Assembly (NCBI GenBank): GCA_029298735.1
Contig: JANSLP010000036.1
Location: 1 to 64,000, forward strand
DNA length: 64,000 nucleotides
Source of the DNA: Ophiostoma sp. CBS 140.51
Taxonomy: Eukaryota > Ascomycota > Sordariomycetes > Ophiostomatales > Ophiostomataceae
Reading direction: 5' to 3'
Positions 1 to 13,000 of the stretch are shown piece by piece (position 1 is the stretch's first letter; the number at the start of each line of letters is the position of its first letter). Made by a program: the position numbers and the translations under genes. The notes below the pieces were generated by a model. It did not search any database. It worked only from the letters and a program-made list of their open reading frames with translations, and was not told where the DNA came from.

Positions 1-1526
1 CGGCTAGCGTGCTTTTTCGTGCTTTCTCATGCTTCTCGTTGCTTGGAGCTCAGCAATCTTGCCTAATTTAGGGAAAGTGCGTTTGGCACAGCAAGGAGTA
101 GCTTGTTTTCTCGAAGGAACAGTTAAAGTTAATTACGAGTATCAGAGAGGTTGTTGAAAATAAACAGAAGACCTGTTTTGTCTGATTCCTCTGCCCCTTC
201 ACACCTCTGCTTCGCCACATTTATAAGGGCCATTTCATATCTTGATTTGATTGTGCATTTCAAAATCATCTTGATTGATTTCTTTCTTGCTCCTTTCCAT
301 CTACACGTTTTCAGACGTTTTTGTCTCATTTCTTGACCGCAGATTTCATCTAAATATATAGAAAGTGGACGTAAAAACTGCAGTCTGTTGCGCCCCATCA
401 TATTTCAGTTCCTTTCTTTTCTAAAATGCACTTTGCGACATTTCGCCACGATCTCTTCTCCCTGTGCTGCTCATGCAACCTTGCGCTGAGTGTGTTAGTC
501 TCAAAGTACGATACTCTTAACTGCATATTTCATTCCATGTACGAGGCGCATCATTGGCCGTACCTTCCTTCAGTCACGGAGGCTCAGAGCTTCCTGCCGT
601 GTCTCAAAAAAATGACCGTAGTTGAGCCTCTGCATGTCTCGTCATCGCTCTTGCCATCCTTTCTGTTCGGACCTGCCTGTCTCGCCTTGCCTAAGGCGCT
701 AGCCAATCCCCTGTCAGCCTCGCCCACCACCAGGGCCCCAAAGGCGCACAGGGCGTTTTGCCACAACGAATAAGGCACCAAAGAGGTCCATTTGGGCCTT
801 CCAAATGCGAGTGCCGCCCCGCTCTTGCGCCCATGAGTTGCCTACTGGATTTGGGAAGTCTCAGCCTCATCCTGTTTGAGCAGTCGCGACCCAGCCAAAT
901 CCAAACAAAAGAGTCGGTGTCTCCCCTTTCCCACATTCTCCTCACCCCTGTTCGTAAACCTCCGTGCTTCTATCTACACCCTCCTTTCGGACAGCTCTTA
1001 TTCCGAGCTTCCCTCTTTGTTTCGCGACGCGACTTCATCTCCACATCAAACTCTTCCACCCGGCTGGGGAGCTGCGCGTCGGTGCGGCATCCTGGCGTCC
1101 CTTTCTCGTCGGGGCCCTCACTCACCGCTCTTATTTCTTCGGAATCACCAGCGCCGCAATCGTGTGACTTGCCGGGTCTTCTGCCCGGTCTTCTCCTTCG
1201 TGCTGAGTGATCTTTCACTTGACGCGGCACTGGCCGCTCAGTTGCGCCCGGGTACCGCCTTATCCAGACGGCCGAGGCTAGCGGCGGTGCCAACTGATCT
1301 AATCTCTTGGTGTTCGTTACTCGAACTCGAATAGACGGCATCGCTTGTTTTCAATCTTGACTTCTTTTGGAGACGGAAGCGACGCACGCGCCGCCGTTCA
1401 CTTTGAGGCTACGACATCCTACCGCCAAACGGATGCCATTTCGGAGAACAGGCGCATCCATTCTGCTGACTTGCGGGCATCGGGGTTTGTGACACTGAGA
1501 AGGCATCCAGCCACACCAGAACCACC
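1..1526. other. Upstream region of C2H2 gene, no gene seen
   Basis: No reading frame here has the codon pattern or motifs of a protein. The part from about 800 to 1526 is pyrimidine-rich on the plus strand, like the leaders of other plus-strand genes in this window, so it is probably promoter and 5' leader of the zinc-finger gene that starts at 1527. No RNA gene was recognised by eye. Confidence 0.5.
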
Positions 1527-4500
1527 ATGGATCGGTTATCCTCTCGAGACGGGGGCCAAGGCGACATGATGGTAAGAAGTCCTTTTTTTGGCCTCCGTTC
1601 CGAGCATCCCTGATAATGCTCCAAACTTTGTTCTGCCAACAACAGCCTCATGTCTTGCGCACGTTCTAACACTCTATTCGTCTAGCCCCCGCCCTTTGCG
1701 AACTTGAACCCGGTCATGGCGAATTATGTGAACTCAAATGATGTTCCGGTTGGCGATATGTTACAAAGACAACTTTTCGGCATTATCGCGCCGTCTTTGC
1801 CACACCAGAGACACATTGGAGGGCCAGCCTCCGAGCACGGGGCCACACCTGACTCCGCTTACGGAACCAACAGTGTCCGTGGCAAGCCGAGCACAGGCAA
1901 ACGCTCTCTTTACAATGGCTCAAATGCCTCTACAATGAGTACTGTGGCTCGTTTGGAAGGTGGTGTTAACGGCATACAATTGGACACCCGGTCCGAAGCC
2001 TCGTTACCTCGTTCGGAATATCTGATGCCGTTGACTGGCGCTCCTGCAGCCGAAAAATGGGTCTCGAGTATGATGCCTGCCTATGGCCAAAAGATGACGA
2101 CTGATGATCCGTGGGAGAGTGCCTACTCGGCTTTGGACACGACGGACGTCTTCAGCACGCCAGACATCAACAACGACAGCCAAAGTGTGAACGGGGGCGC
2201 GGAGTTGGTCGAGCTCCACTGTATCAAAAACCAAAACGGCTTCAACTGCTCCATTTGCCCCAAGCAACAGGGCAAAGTGACCAAGACACGATCCGAGATG
2301 CTGTAAGTACTCAACTCAGCTTTGCCATCTCCAACGGCACCGGCACAGTTCGTTTTGTTTCTATTGTTGACTAACATATTGTTTCTCGCTCAGAAAACAT
2401 ATTCGGACGCACATTAAGCCGTTCAAATGCAATGAGGCTGAGTGCAAAATGGCCCAAATTGGGTTTGCCAACGAGACGGACTTGAAAAGACACCACACAT
2501 CCTGCCATAAGGACATCAGAACACTTTCAGAATTCTTCAGATGCCACCATGGGCTCTGCAAAGATAAAGAAAAGCCTTGGACACGATGGGACAACATGAA
2601 AAAGCACATTTTAGACGTCCATGGCTTGAAGGAGACAGACCGTGAAAAGTATCGCGTGAGGTGAGTGCCTGACGAGCTTATGTGCCACCTTGATTTTGGT
2701 ACATATATGTCCGCCACCCTTGTTACCTTACTAACGCTCATTTTGCAGAAATACGGGTCCACTGGAGAGTGATCTCGCTGGCATCGGCCTCCCGCCCGAA
2801 ACATATTACACACAGTCAACAGCTACTGACACCGACATGGGCTCAATTGACTTGTTTGATGATGTGTCCGAGCTGGACCAGCTCATGGCTAGCGGACTAT
2901 TTCCACATGCCACACTCCCCGGCAAGTTTCCAGCATCGTTGCTGCAAATGAGGAAAAGCTTTTCTGGGGCAAGCCGAATAATGCCATCAAAAATCCGGAG
3001 CAGTCGCCCAGCTTTGCCGAATGAACCCTTCGATCTTTCATCGGTGCGGATATTTAGCGTGCCATCCTCGACAAAGCCTTCGGCGCAGATATCTTCGTCG
3101 GCCCCTCTTCTAGGACAGCAAAGGCGCAATATCTTCCTCTCAGCCCATCAGAATACTCTCCAGTTTGGGAATCAGTCCAGCCAGCGGCGGCTGCCACACA
3201 TGACGAACCAGACTAATCGTCACCAGGAAGACCGCGACGCCCTTCTTGGCCCTGACATCTTCTCAAGGCTCCAGCGGCCCAGTGTACCTACTGAATCAGC
3301 TATTTCGAAAAAAGATATACACCGCGCCCACATCGATGCGTCCCAGAACCTGGGCATGAGGCTTGAACCTCCAGATTTTTTTCGGCTCGGCGATGAGCCT
3401 TGGAACTCTGTGGGCTACCTCGCAGTAAATGGTAGTGCTAGCAAAGGCGCGTCTCCCAGTGTCCACAACGACAGCAAGGAAGACCACGACCAAGACATCC
3501 AGCTTGAGGACAATCCGTCAAAAGTTCATCCAGTCGGAACAGAAACTGATTCTGATGGCGACCATGACGAAGATGGTGCTGATAATGCTGACGCTATTTC
3601 CACACAAGAAAACGACGATGGGCAACCGCGGCGGCAGCTAAAGACACCACAGAAAGAGTTGCAAGAACTGAAGGACCCGCAAGAGTCCCAGCAAGCACAA
3701 GAGTCACAGGACTCACTAGACTTACAGGGCTCACAAGGGCGCAAAGAATCTCAGCCCACGCTGCAGGGAACACAGGCCCCTCCAAAGGACAAGCAGACAC
3801 ACACGGAGATCTGCATTGATCTTACAGGACCCGACACCAAAAACGACGACCACGGTTCTGTCGATGAGCATGTAGCTGCTGAAGTGAACGAGACACATAC
3901 AGCATCAGCTGCTGTGGTGCTCGATGATGTTGCGTTCGATAAACTCTCAGACGACCGTCTCCAGACCGTGCTGAGAAGGTTGACAGCGCTATCTGGCGCA
4001 GATGGTAGACTGGAAAGGCTGGGGTTTCGGTTGTCAGAAGTTGAGGTGCCAGTAGCACCGGCGAAGCGGAGTGTGCGGAGCGTACGGTCAGACCAGACTG
4101 CTACGAAGGAAACAGAGCCCTATCCGTATGCGTGCACACAGGATGGATGTTCTGCATCCTTTGCCACAAAGTCATCTTTGCGGTATGCTACGATTTTGTT
4201 TCATATTTTTTTTGGCATACTTACACCCGCTAACTATTGTGGCCTACCTAGAAAACACGAAAAACGACACGAACGGCCATTTGCATGCACGTTCAACTGC
4301 ACCACGAAGGGCAGCGATGCGAAAGTATTTGGAAGCAAGAACGACTGGAAGAGACACGAAGAGGGTCTACATTTCCAAGAGCCTGTGGTTGGTGAGGAGT
4401 GGCAGTGCGGCGAGATAGTGAATACCCAGAACAAAGGTGTCTCCACCCCCTGCCACGGCGTTTTCAAATCAGCGGCTACATACCAGCAGCACCTCACCAG

Positions 4501-5262
4501 CCAACACGGCCTTAAGGAATCCGACAAAAAAACGATCCGAGAGAAGATGGCACGATACAGGGCCTTGCCAATCGAGAAGTGCAGCTATTGGTGTGGATTT
4601 TGCAAAAAGCACATCCGCGTCACACATCGTACCCGACCGCTTGTGCCGAAAACAGATGCTGGCGACGACGACATGGACGGTGATGCCGCCAAAAGCTCTG
4701 CGGCAGACACTGATGACTTGCACGAGACCGATGGTGCCGCCAATGGGCAAGCTACGACTACAAAGCACAACCTGACCCGAGACGGGTGCGTTCTCTTTTC
4801 TGAGTTCTTGAGCGAACGGTTCAACCATATCGACAACCATTTTGTGGGCCGGGGCGAACGGAAAATGAATATTGTACATTGGGTTCATGACGACACACTC
4901 CGGCCCAATCACATTAACGCGGACTATGCCATGCTGGACCGGGCTGCCAATCGTGATGACGAAACAGCGCAGCGGAAACGTCACCATGGAGATGACCAGC
5001 CGCTTGGTGCGAAGCGGAGCAGGTCCTCAAAGCGCAAAGCCACGCCATTCTTTACGTGGATATGTGTATGTTTCGCCAACGCTTTTTTTTTCTTTTCTTT
5101 TCTTTTTTTTTTTGTTTTCGATCGTATGTTCCCTGATGTATCTCGAAAGCTGACCTACTTCTCTACTTACAGTGCACTTGCAATGGCTTCAATACGGCCC
5201 ATTCAAATGAGTCGTGCAGCGAATGCCAACACATTGTGTGCGATTCGTGCAAACGCGAGTAA
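1527..5262 (+). CDS. Large fungal C2H2 zinc-finger protein, 6 exons, 1088 aa
   Basis: Probable nuclear DNA-binding or chromatin-associated protein of a widespread fungal C2H2 family; targets unknown. Exons deduced: 1527-1571, 1686-2302, 2394-2660, 2749-4182, 4252-5065, 5173-5262. All phases agree and give 1088 aa. The start ATG has an ACC context. Two finger clusters are visible. The first begins at C203 and C206, is split by intron 2, and continues through residues 221-310. The second lies at about residues 770-910 and includes the YWCGFC motif and a later RFNHIDNHF motif, both familiar from this family. The tail after W743 of the long open frame is rich in C-x-C and C-x2-C pairs, a likely extra zinc site. 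The middle is acidic and Q/S-rich (about 3600-3800), with short repeats of the QES type. Intron 4 (4183-4251) is 69 nt and free of stops, so its retention keeps the frame. Regulator function is inferred from the fingers only. Confidence 0.85.
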
Positions 5263-6534
5263 GATACCATCTAACGCCAATTCTTGATTATTGGCGGCAT
5301 CGCACAGCATTTGACTACGGTTAGACTTCAACGCTTCTTCCTGCTCTCGGTTCTATCGTTTATTATCAAGGAACGACTTATTATCCTCGTGGACATCGAG
5401 ATGATGACGATCCGACATGCATATGCTAATTCAGGATGTGGGCATTTGTTTGGCTAGAATCCCCCTGATTTTGGATTCTCTTCTGTCTTCGCCAGATATC
5501 CTCTTGGCCAATTTTGATATTTTGTACTTTTTATGCATTTTCTTTTTTTCATAGCGGCAGGATTTTACAATCTTGTGTTTTTATACCCTACATATACCTT
5601 GCCGTTTATTTACTTTATTTTCATGCACGATTTTCGGGCTCCCCGAAACTCACTCCCTCGTCTTTGCTATCCCTTGTCTTACATCCGAACATTCAGAAGC
5701 CCATGATTTTGAGCCTCATCTATAACATGTTTTCTGCAAGCATCTATTCTACTTTTGAGGCTGAAAGACGGCTACACGGTAATTCTCCATTAAAAGAGCC
5801 ATGAGAGAGTGTTATCATCGGTAACGAGCGTCTTCAAGAGCTGAGGCGCAGTCGGCCTCATGTGGAACAGCCATTGCGACTTGGGGGCCGGTCGGCAGTA
5901 GTGATAAATTGTTTAGGACAATAAGGCAAAATATACGCCTCTTTTATATTTAATTTGGCCCCCAAATCGTGGAGAGGGAAAGAAACAGCACAAAATAACA
6001 AACAAATATGCTGAAGTGAACGGGTACAGGCCTCTTTCGAGGCACATCCGGAAAGGGCGGTCAGCAGTCGTTCGCCGGAAGGGTTCTTTATGACTCCTGG
6101 TGTGGCTTGTGTCCCTAATTTGTAAATCCTTTTTGCATTTCGCAAACAGCGGTAGCAGTGATACAAGAATCACTGCTCACTGCTGCTACGGAACGCTTCC
6201 CCATATGAGCAAACAGCCATGTGTCCCCGGTGGGGGGGGGGGGATGGAGGATGCAACAGGTACCCTCCAACGCGCCAAAAGGAAGGCATGGAAAACTCGT
6301 CGAAGCCGTGGGCTTCCCTGGCTGACTGTCGGATCTCTCATGCACTACAATGTCCGGAATATGACCGGAATTCAATAGGCCCGTGACCACTGCCTCCCAT
6401 TGGTGCATTTAAAAATACTTAAACGTCTGGGAAAAATAGACAACAAAATAGAAAATTTTCACCGCTTTTTAACACCCAGCCTTATTCGAGGGTTGCTGTA
6501 CGCGGGTGAAGACTCTTTGATAACGGTCATTTAT

Positions 6535-6570
6535 GAACCATGTGCAGAACCATGTGCAGAACCATGTGCA
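6535..6570. repeat. 12-bp tandem repeat, 3 perfect copies
   Basis: The unit GAACCATGTGCA occurs three times in a row without mismatch. It lies in the gene-free stretch and has no visible link to a coding frame. Confidence 0.95.
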
Positions 6571-9500
6571 GATTGCATTGCGCTGTCTGTGTGATAATGT
6601 GTGGTGTGCATGCAGCTCACACATTTTGGGCCCAGCTGCACTTTTGTTTCCTGAGGCCCAGAGCCGTGGGGGCCGCGGATGTGGCGAGCGAAGGATGCGG
6701 AAAAGAAACAAGAAACAAGAAATAATGAACCATACTCGGGGATGGTATGGTTCACCAGGTATATTTCCATCTGTTTCTTGACAGGTGCAGTATGTTTTCT
6801 TTTTGTCTGTTCGCACTTCTCCGTGTGTTCATTTGAACATATCGGCTGGGATCTGCATCCTTTCAAGCTGGTTGGGTTTAGGCATCTCTCTCAGAGACGA
6901 ATCATATCCGTGATATGTACACATATCAGTACATGAGGCGCGCGGAGGTCACTCTTGGAGGTCGAAGATGCCCTATCCCTTGTGTGAGCTCGGCCTCTCC
7001 CGTTTCCAAGCACATCCAATGACTAATACAGAAATTGTGCACATGCTGTGCCCTTGAATGATTTGATTAAAGTGTCTTCGAGAATAACTCTTATTTTCTC
7101 CGATGGGAACAATTCCTGGGAACGGCAATATCAGGTGATTGTTTCCAGCGCGGAGTACATTGCCAAGTTCGGATACTGCAGAGTGGTCCATCCGGACCCC
7201 AAAACATATGCAACTAAATCAACACACCACACCGCAAAGATACACACGACAACTCTTTGGATTCGATTGCTGGCTCGTGTGGCCCCTGTTCTCATCCTTT
7301 TCTTTTTGGTCGTTTTTTCTGTGTCGTCATCTTAACGCCTCACGCCTCGATCTGAGGCGCCTTTTTTTCTAGGACCGGCCTGGAGCGCGGGACAAGTTAC
7401 ACAATATGAAAAAGAAGAAAAGAAAAGAAAACGTGACGTATGCAGCGAGTCTATGGCGCCAGGTTACCACCTGCTTCGAGGCGGGTAAGGGCAGTGAGTT
7501 TTGACCATCTTGGTAACAAAAATCACAACTCTAGACCAGTTGTTTCAGATGCTTGCAAAGTCCGCGCTTTTGCTGACCCCTCGTTTTCTTTCTTTCGTCT
7601 TTGTCTTTTCGACATATTTCCTTCATCACGTCTGTTGCTTCACCGTATCTTTGTTTTCGCATGTCTCTCAAACCCTCATCCTCAGTTGCTCTATTTTCAG
7701 CCGACGAAACTGTTACCTAGTTAGAAATGGAGCCAAAAGGACAACCCTAAAAAAAGAAAGGAAAAAGAAAAGAAAGACGATCCCAAAAGAGAATGTATCA
7801 GCACGGCGTTGTACGCTGTACTTTACGAACATCTATTAAAAGAAAGATGTTGCGATGTGGCGCTTTTTCTATTCTATTTTCAGTCATTTCTAAATCTCGA
7901 TGATTGGTTATTTATGGATATGGACATGGACATTGGGAAACTTACTAACCAGTTGCATGCTGCACGTTCGGTTTTGAGGACTCGAATGGGTAGTTGCAAA
8001 AATAGACCTGGTATCTCTCTTTGGCTTCTGCTTCTTTTAGATATTGCTTTCTCCTTTCGTTTGTCATTTCTCATGTACTTCCATGTTGTTACTTTTATTG
8101 TCTTTTGTTTTCACAAAACAACGGACAGGTGGTCGCCTCGTGGCATTGTCAACTTTGACGTGTCACTACGGTGAGTGGGTGGTCAGTGGCAGGGTTCTGC
8201 TGTGGGTTTCGGCAGCGCTTGCTCCATAAAAGCTTGTGTGTGTGTGATTAAAGGAAAGGAGAAGGGGATTCTTTTTGTCTTGATTCTTCATGTTCAGACA
8301 TTACAAGGGCACTCTGTGACGTTTAATTCCATTCTAGGCTAGTTGCAGACTGTACGTTGTGATTGTAACGGAAGCGGAATAAATAAGAAATATCAGAAGG
8401 GGGTGTGTTAAGGAAAATAAAAGGTATGGAGGAAGATACTTTGCACGGTACCTTGCACGGCACGTCTACTCTCTGTTTGGTGGCGTTGAGTGGGGCGGCG
8501 GTGTAGGTGCTTTGTCCATTCTACTTGTCCTTATGACGTACTCCGTACTTTATATGTGGTTGTTTTGGTGAGCTCTTCGTCCCCATTGATTTTAAACTCT
8601 GCTTTTTGATATCTTTATGCTTGTTTCCCGTTGCTCTTTCCCTTCTTGCGATGTATCGTGGTCCTGTTCCTTCTCCACCTCATGCCAATCTTTCCCCTGT
8701 CTTGTACAAGCGCGGTCGTTCCTTCCAACCCCCTGACGCTTCCTTCCCCGCTGGCCACGTTTTCTTGTCTCGGCGACATCGACATCGACAAGCCCCATTC
8801 AGCCCGTTTTCGCGAAAAAGAAAAGAGGCATTGCAAAGACAGCATCGTCAAGCATATGTGCTACAGCTATGAGGGACAGTACTCTTCTCTCCTAAGCCAC
8901 AGTGTAACTCTTCTCGAAAGGGAACGTGGCGTGTTTGTGGGCCAACTAGGGCCGTTTCCATCACATTTTCGCCAACCCACCACGGCGCTTAACCGTTTCT
9001 TTTTTGTTTTGCCCATGTCTATTTCTTGCCCGATGCTCGGGATTATTCCCGAAGTCCACGTCTCTCACACCTGCCAGGCTGAATTAGAAAAGATACCTGT
9101 TGTGTGAAACCGCCAGTTGGGAGCACTGGGTGCCCAAGTTACACCACAGCGCTTGCTGCTCCTTTTGTAACATGTCAAGCTTGAGCACTCCAACAAATTC
9201 AAAAGGCGCCTGGCCGTATGCCTCGCAGTGTGCCTAGGCGACATTGTTCGTAGATCACTTGATACACGTACTCGTCCTCATGGTACCTCAAAATAACGCA
9301 ATGGAATACACAAGAGGTCTGATGAAAGAAGAACTTCAATGTGCTGCCCGCTGCGTGAGTGGACTACCTTGTCAGTCAGTGACTATATCCTTCGGCCGTG
9401 GTCATGGTGATTAGACCCACCGTTATTACTACTCCATCGCCAGTGGGCCGTGTACCCCAAAGTTTGCCACGACTTCAAATGTCATTCTCCATAAGCCGAG

Positions 9501-10044
9501 TCCCACCAAGAAGCATACATCCCCTGAAAAGATACCCAAAGATAAAATCATTCTCCAAAGCGCCTTGTCCTGGAGAAACACTCAGTAATTATTAAGTCGC
9601 ACTTACTCCGTACGTTGCAGTTTGCTTCGGGACCGAACGTAAAACGAGTTGCCTTCTACCACAACTACAAATCGGTATCGACACGGTAATTGGCCTGACA
9701 CAAGAAGACGACAATGAATAACCCATCACTGAACACCCTCGTTTCCTGGACTTTTTTTTTGTCACAGAAAACAGACATGGGCTCGGTTAAGCGAATGTAT
9801 GTAGAAAAAGGGCCACTCTGGTACGACAATGAGGCTCTGCAGTGGGGTCGCTCGCAATCAATTCTGTGCTCTTTGCCATCTCTGTCGTACTGGGGTCGTC
9901 TTCTTCTTGGCTTTGCTTTTCTCGGATACCACCTTATTTCTCAGCTCCCCGTGGCACAGCTTCAGTCCGGCTTCGTGGTTATCTTGATGTACAGAATATG
10001 ACATACGTGTATTTCAACCCGCCTAGTATTGCGTGCGCTTGAAT

Positions 10045-10087
10045 GTGCGTCGTGCGTCGTGCGTCGTGCGTCGTGTGCGTCGTGCGT
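10045..10087. repeat. Heptanucleotide microsatellite GTGCGTC
   Basis: Four perfect copies of GTGCGTC (10045-10072) are followed by imperfect copies (GTGTGCGTC, GTGCGTG). It lies in the gene-free stretch and is likely length-variable between strains. Confidence 0.95.
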
Positions 10088-13000
10088 GCCGTGTGTTCAT
10101 GGTCCCACGCAGCGCACCTTTGAAATGAGCATTGTACATGTACACTGCAAAACGGAGTACGACGTACTATGCACAACTGAACGGCCCGGCCAGTTCTTGC
10201 CCTTCTCTTTTCTCTTTTGTTGCATTTTGGTTGACAATGTGCTTGTCCTTCCGTTCATCCCTGCGCAGATGGAAGCCGGGTCTGCTCCCAGGATTTCATG
10301 TTGGCCTGGTCTCGAATGTGCTATCGTGGAGGGTGTACGACAGAGACAAAGAAGTTAGGGTAGTGTACATGGAAATGGCCCGACAGCCGTGCGGAGTACA
10401 TATTTGGATGCGTACCACAAGCCAAGAAGAATTAGGACGAGGACGATAAACAATAGAAATGAAAATATGAAAGACGCAAGACGCTAGAAGAAAAACAATA
10501 AAAACCAGAGTCACGTCAAAAGGCCAATAGGAGGTACAGGTCTCGGAGGTTTTCTTCGACTGTCATGGAAAATAAGACAGTACTTGCACGTCTTCTTCTG
10601 TCTTACTGGATAGATAAACAAGTGCGCCAAGGTGTTGATCGAAAATAGAGGCTACGACAGACACGATGGAAGGATGGAACCGCTTACTTTGTAAACTTCA
10701 GCAGAGAAACTAAAAGACGAAGATCTGTCTGCCCAGACATAGAAATATATTTTGGGGGTTAACTTCTGGAAGTCCATCTCGAGATACCCCCCCTCTCACT
10801 CACACATTCCCCCACCACGTCTCGTATGTAACCACTTTAGCTTCTACCCAACTGTCCTCTTTGAAGACATTGTCTCAATCATCCCCTAGGAGGATTGTCT
10901 TTGTAAAAAGCCTATTTAAACGGGACTCGACAGAGGTCTCGTAGTTACGAGGCTCGGCATGGTGATTATGTTGCTACTTCTTGCCTTTTCTAGATCACTT
11001 TTGGCACATCCGGGGGAGTGAGAGCGAAGATCGCATCATCACCTTCTAGTATCATCTGTTAAAAAAAAAGACGGACGATGATTTTGCCTTGCAAGGTCAA
11101 GGCTGACAGTGACAGCATTCAACTAGATACTCTCCATCCAGACGCTCTTGTTTGTTTTGAAATACCCCCGTGAACTGAGGGGAATTCAAAATTCAAAAAA
11201 AAACTGTCTGGACCTTAGTTGTCTTTCTTTTCTGAAACATATCTCGCGTTGTGATGGCCAGCATCTGTGTGCTTGTCCTGTACTTTTCCATTTCTGGTCT
11301 TGGCTCGATTTGGATGGAAGGGAAAGGCAGGACGTCGCTGGGCAATCGCTCCTTTTCTGTCGAGACTCCTAGCTCTCTCAAACCCCGCGGAGCCTCATAA
11401 AAATGTCACAAAAGTGCGAACTAATATTTGCGAACTGCTTAGGCGTCTTAGGCGCCCGCTATCGATTGCCACGTCGAGCATCGAGCATTCTATCGTCGAG
11501 GTGCCACGCTTTCTTCTTCTAAAAAAAGGCGCCCAGTTCAGGCGGAGACCTTTTTTGATTTCGTGGCCTTGTCAAAAATTTCTCTTTCTTTGAGTCCTCG
11601 TATCTCACGCGCCTCGGTGCACTGTCAAGGGGGGACAGTACTATCCATTTGTCAAAAAACTTTACAGTTCTCCGAGTCTATGTGCATGGTCAGGTTCAAG
11701 GTTTGGTACGACGCATGTCGTATTTTGTGGAGTCTGGCTTAGCCTTATGTCTGTTGCACGTTTATGTTGCGGTCCATGTCGAGATTTTACGGACAAAGAA
11801 GCATTGTTTTTTTGACCTTTGTCCCTTGTCGTTGGAACAATCTGACTATGTTTGCTCTTCCGTTTCTTCCACTATTATCTTCTCCGTATTTTCTCCACAA
11901 CATATTGTCATCTTTCACTATTAATTGTTCCATTTTCTTTCATTTTATCGATATGTGTCACATGTACTCGATACTCGAGCCTTCCTGTTTGTTTATTTTT
12001 TTCAAGTAGATATATACATCAAGCCATTACTGTGTCACAGAGAAACCTCAAGGTCGTAGTGTATCAAAGCGTACGGAGTGTCAATGAGGCGATCGGCGGT
12101 CAAGGTCAACTGTATGAGCAGACTATCTTCAATAACCCTTAAAAATGAGGCGGGTTAGGCCCCGTGAAATACGCTGAAAGTCACTAAACGGCGCCAATAG
12201 CACCCAAAAGAGCGGCAGAACGGGTAACTGACAGCAGCCCGCTAAAGGCACGCGCCGCACGGAAAGGCCCTTTGCGATACGCGTATTCGAACCACCGTTT
12301 CCCGTGACGTTAAAACTTTGGGCGGGTCTGACTCTCTTCCATGCCTTGTCCCTCTAAACATTTTGTTGGGTACAAAAAAGTCTGGCGGGGCTCACTAGTC
12401 GCCTCACCGTCAGGGTAGGTTTTCTGTTTTAGGGAGGAGTTCGTTTATTTTTATTTTAGCCCATTCATTCATTATTTATCTCATCATCTTTCTATGTCCT
12501 GATTTTCAGCAGGGCTGTTTTGTCTTTGCCTTGTTGCTTTCTGAAATACCAAGGAAGCTGTTAAGGGGAAACAGGTGGACAAGGCGCGGCCTGTAAACAG
12601 CAATCAATGGGCAAGCTGACCGGGAAGGTGGGAAGGAGGGAGTAATCCGTAGGTCGGTGGAATTTGGTAACTGCCGGGACTGGCCTTATGAGAGGTGAAC
12701 GGCCTCACATCCGGAACCCTGGACCTTCCTTCGAGAAGTTCACTTATAAAAAAAAAGAGAAACTTGGATTTTCTCTGTTATTGTTTGTGTAAGATCAAAT
12801 ACCCATTGTCATTCCTCATCTTGTCCACATCTTTGTTTCTATGTTTATCATATTTCCTTGACAACGACGCCCGACCACAAAATGATCCGACCTGAGCGAA
12901 GTGTCGACCGTGCCGAAAGGCCAAGAACGAGACGGGGTCCACCGCCCAGGTCTTCTTGGCAAACAGGAAGGCCGTAAAAACCCCGGCTGTGATAAGCCAG

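Noticed and set aside
4183..4251. Reading the first C2H2 gene straight through this interval as coding
   Set aside because: It has GTATG donor, CTAAC branch word and CCTAG acceptor, and removing it restores a standard C2H2 finger.
8631..9107. 158-codon frame with a hydrophobic start resembling a signal peptide
   Set aside because: The hydrophobic start comes from a CT-rich run; the rest shows no coding bias or motif.
12260..12320. GGTTCGAATAC on the minus strand, resembling a tRNA T-loop
   Set aside because: The flanking bases do not form a T-stem and no acceptor or anticodon arm could be built.
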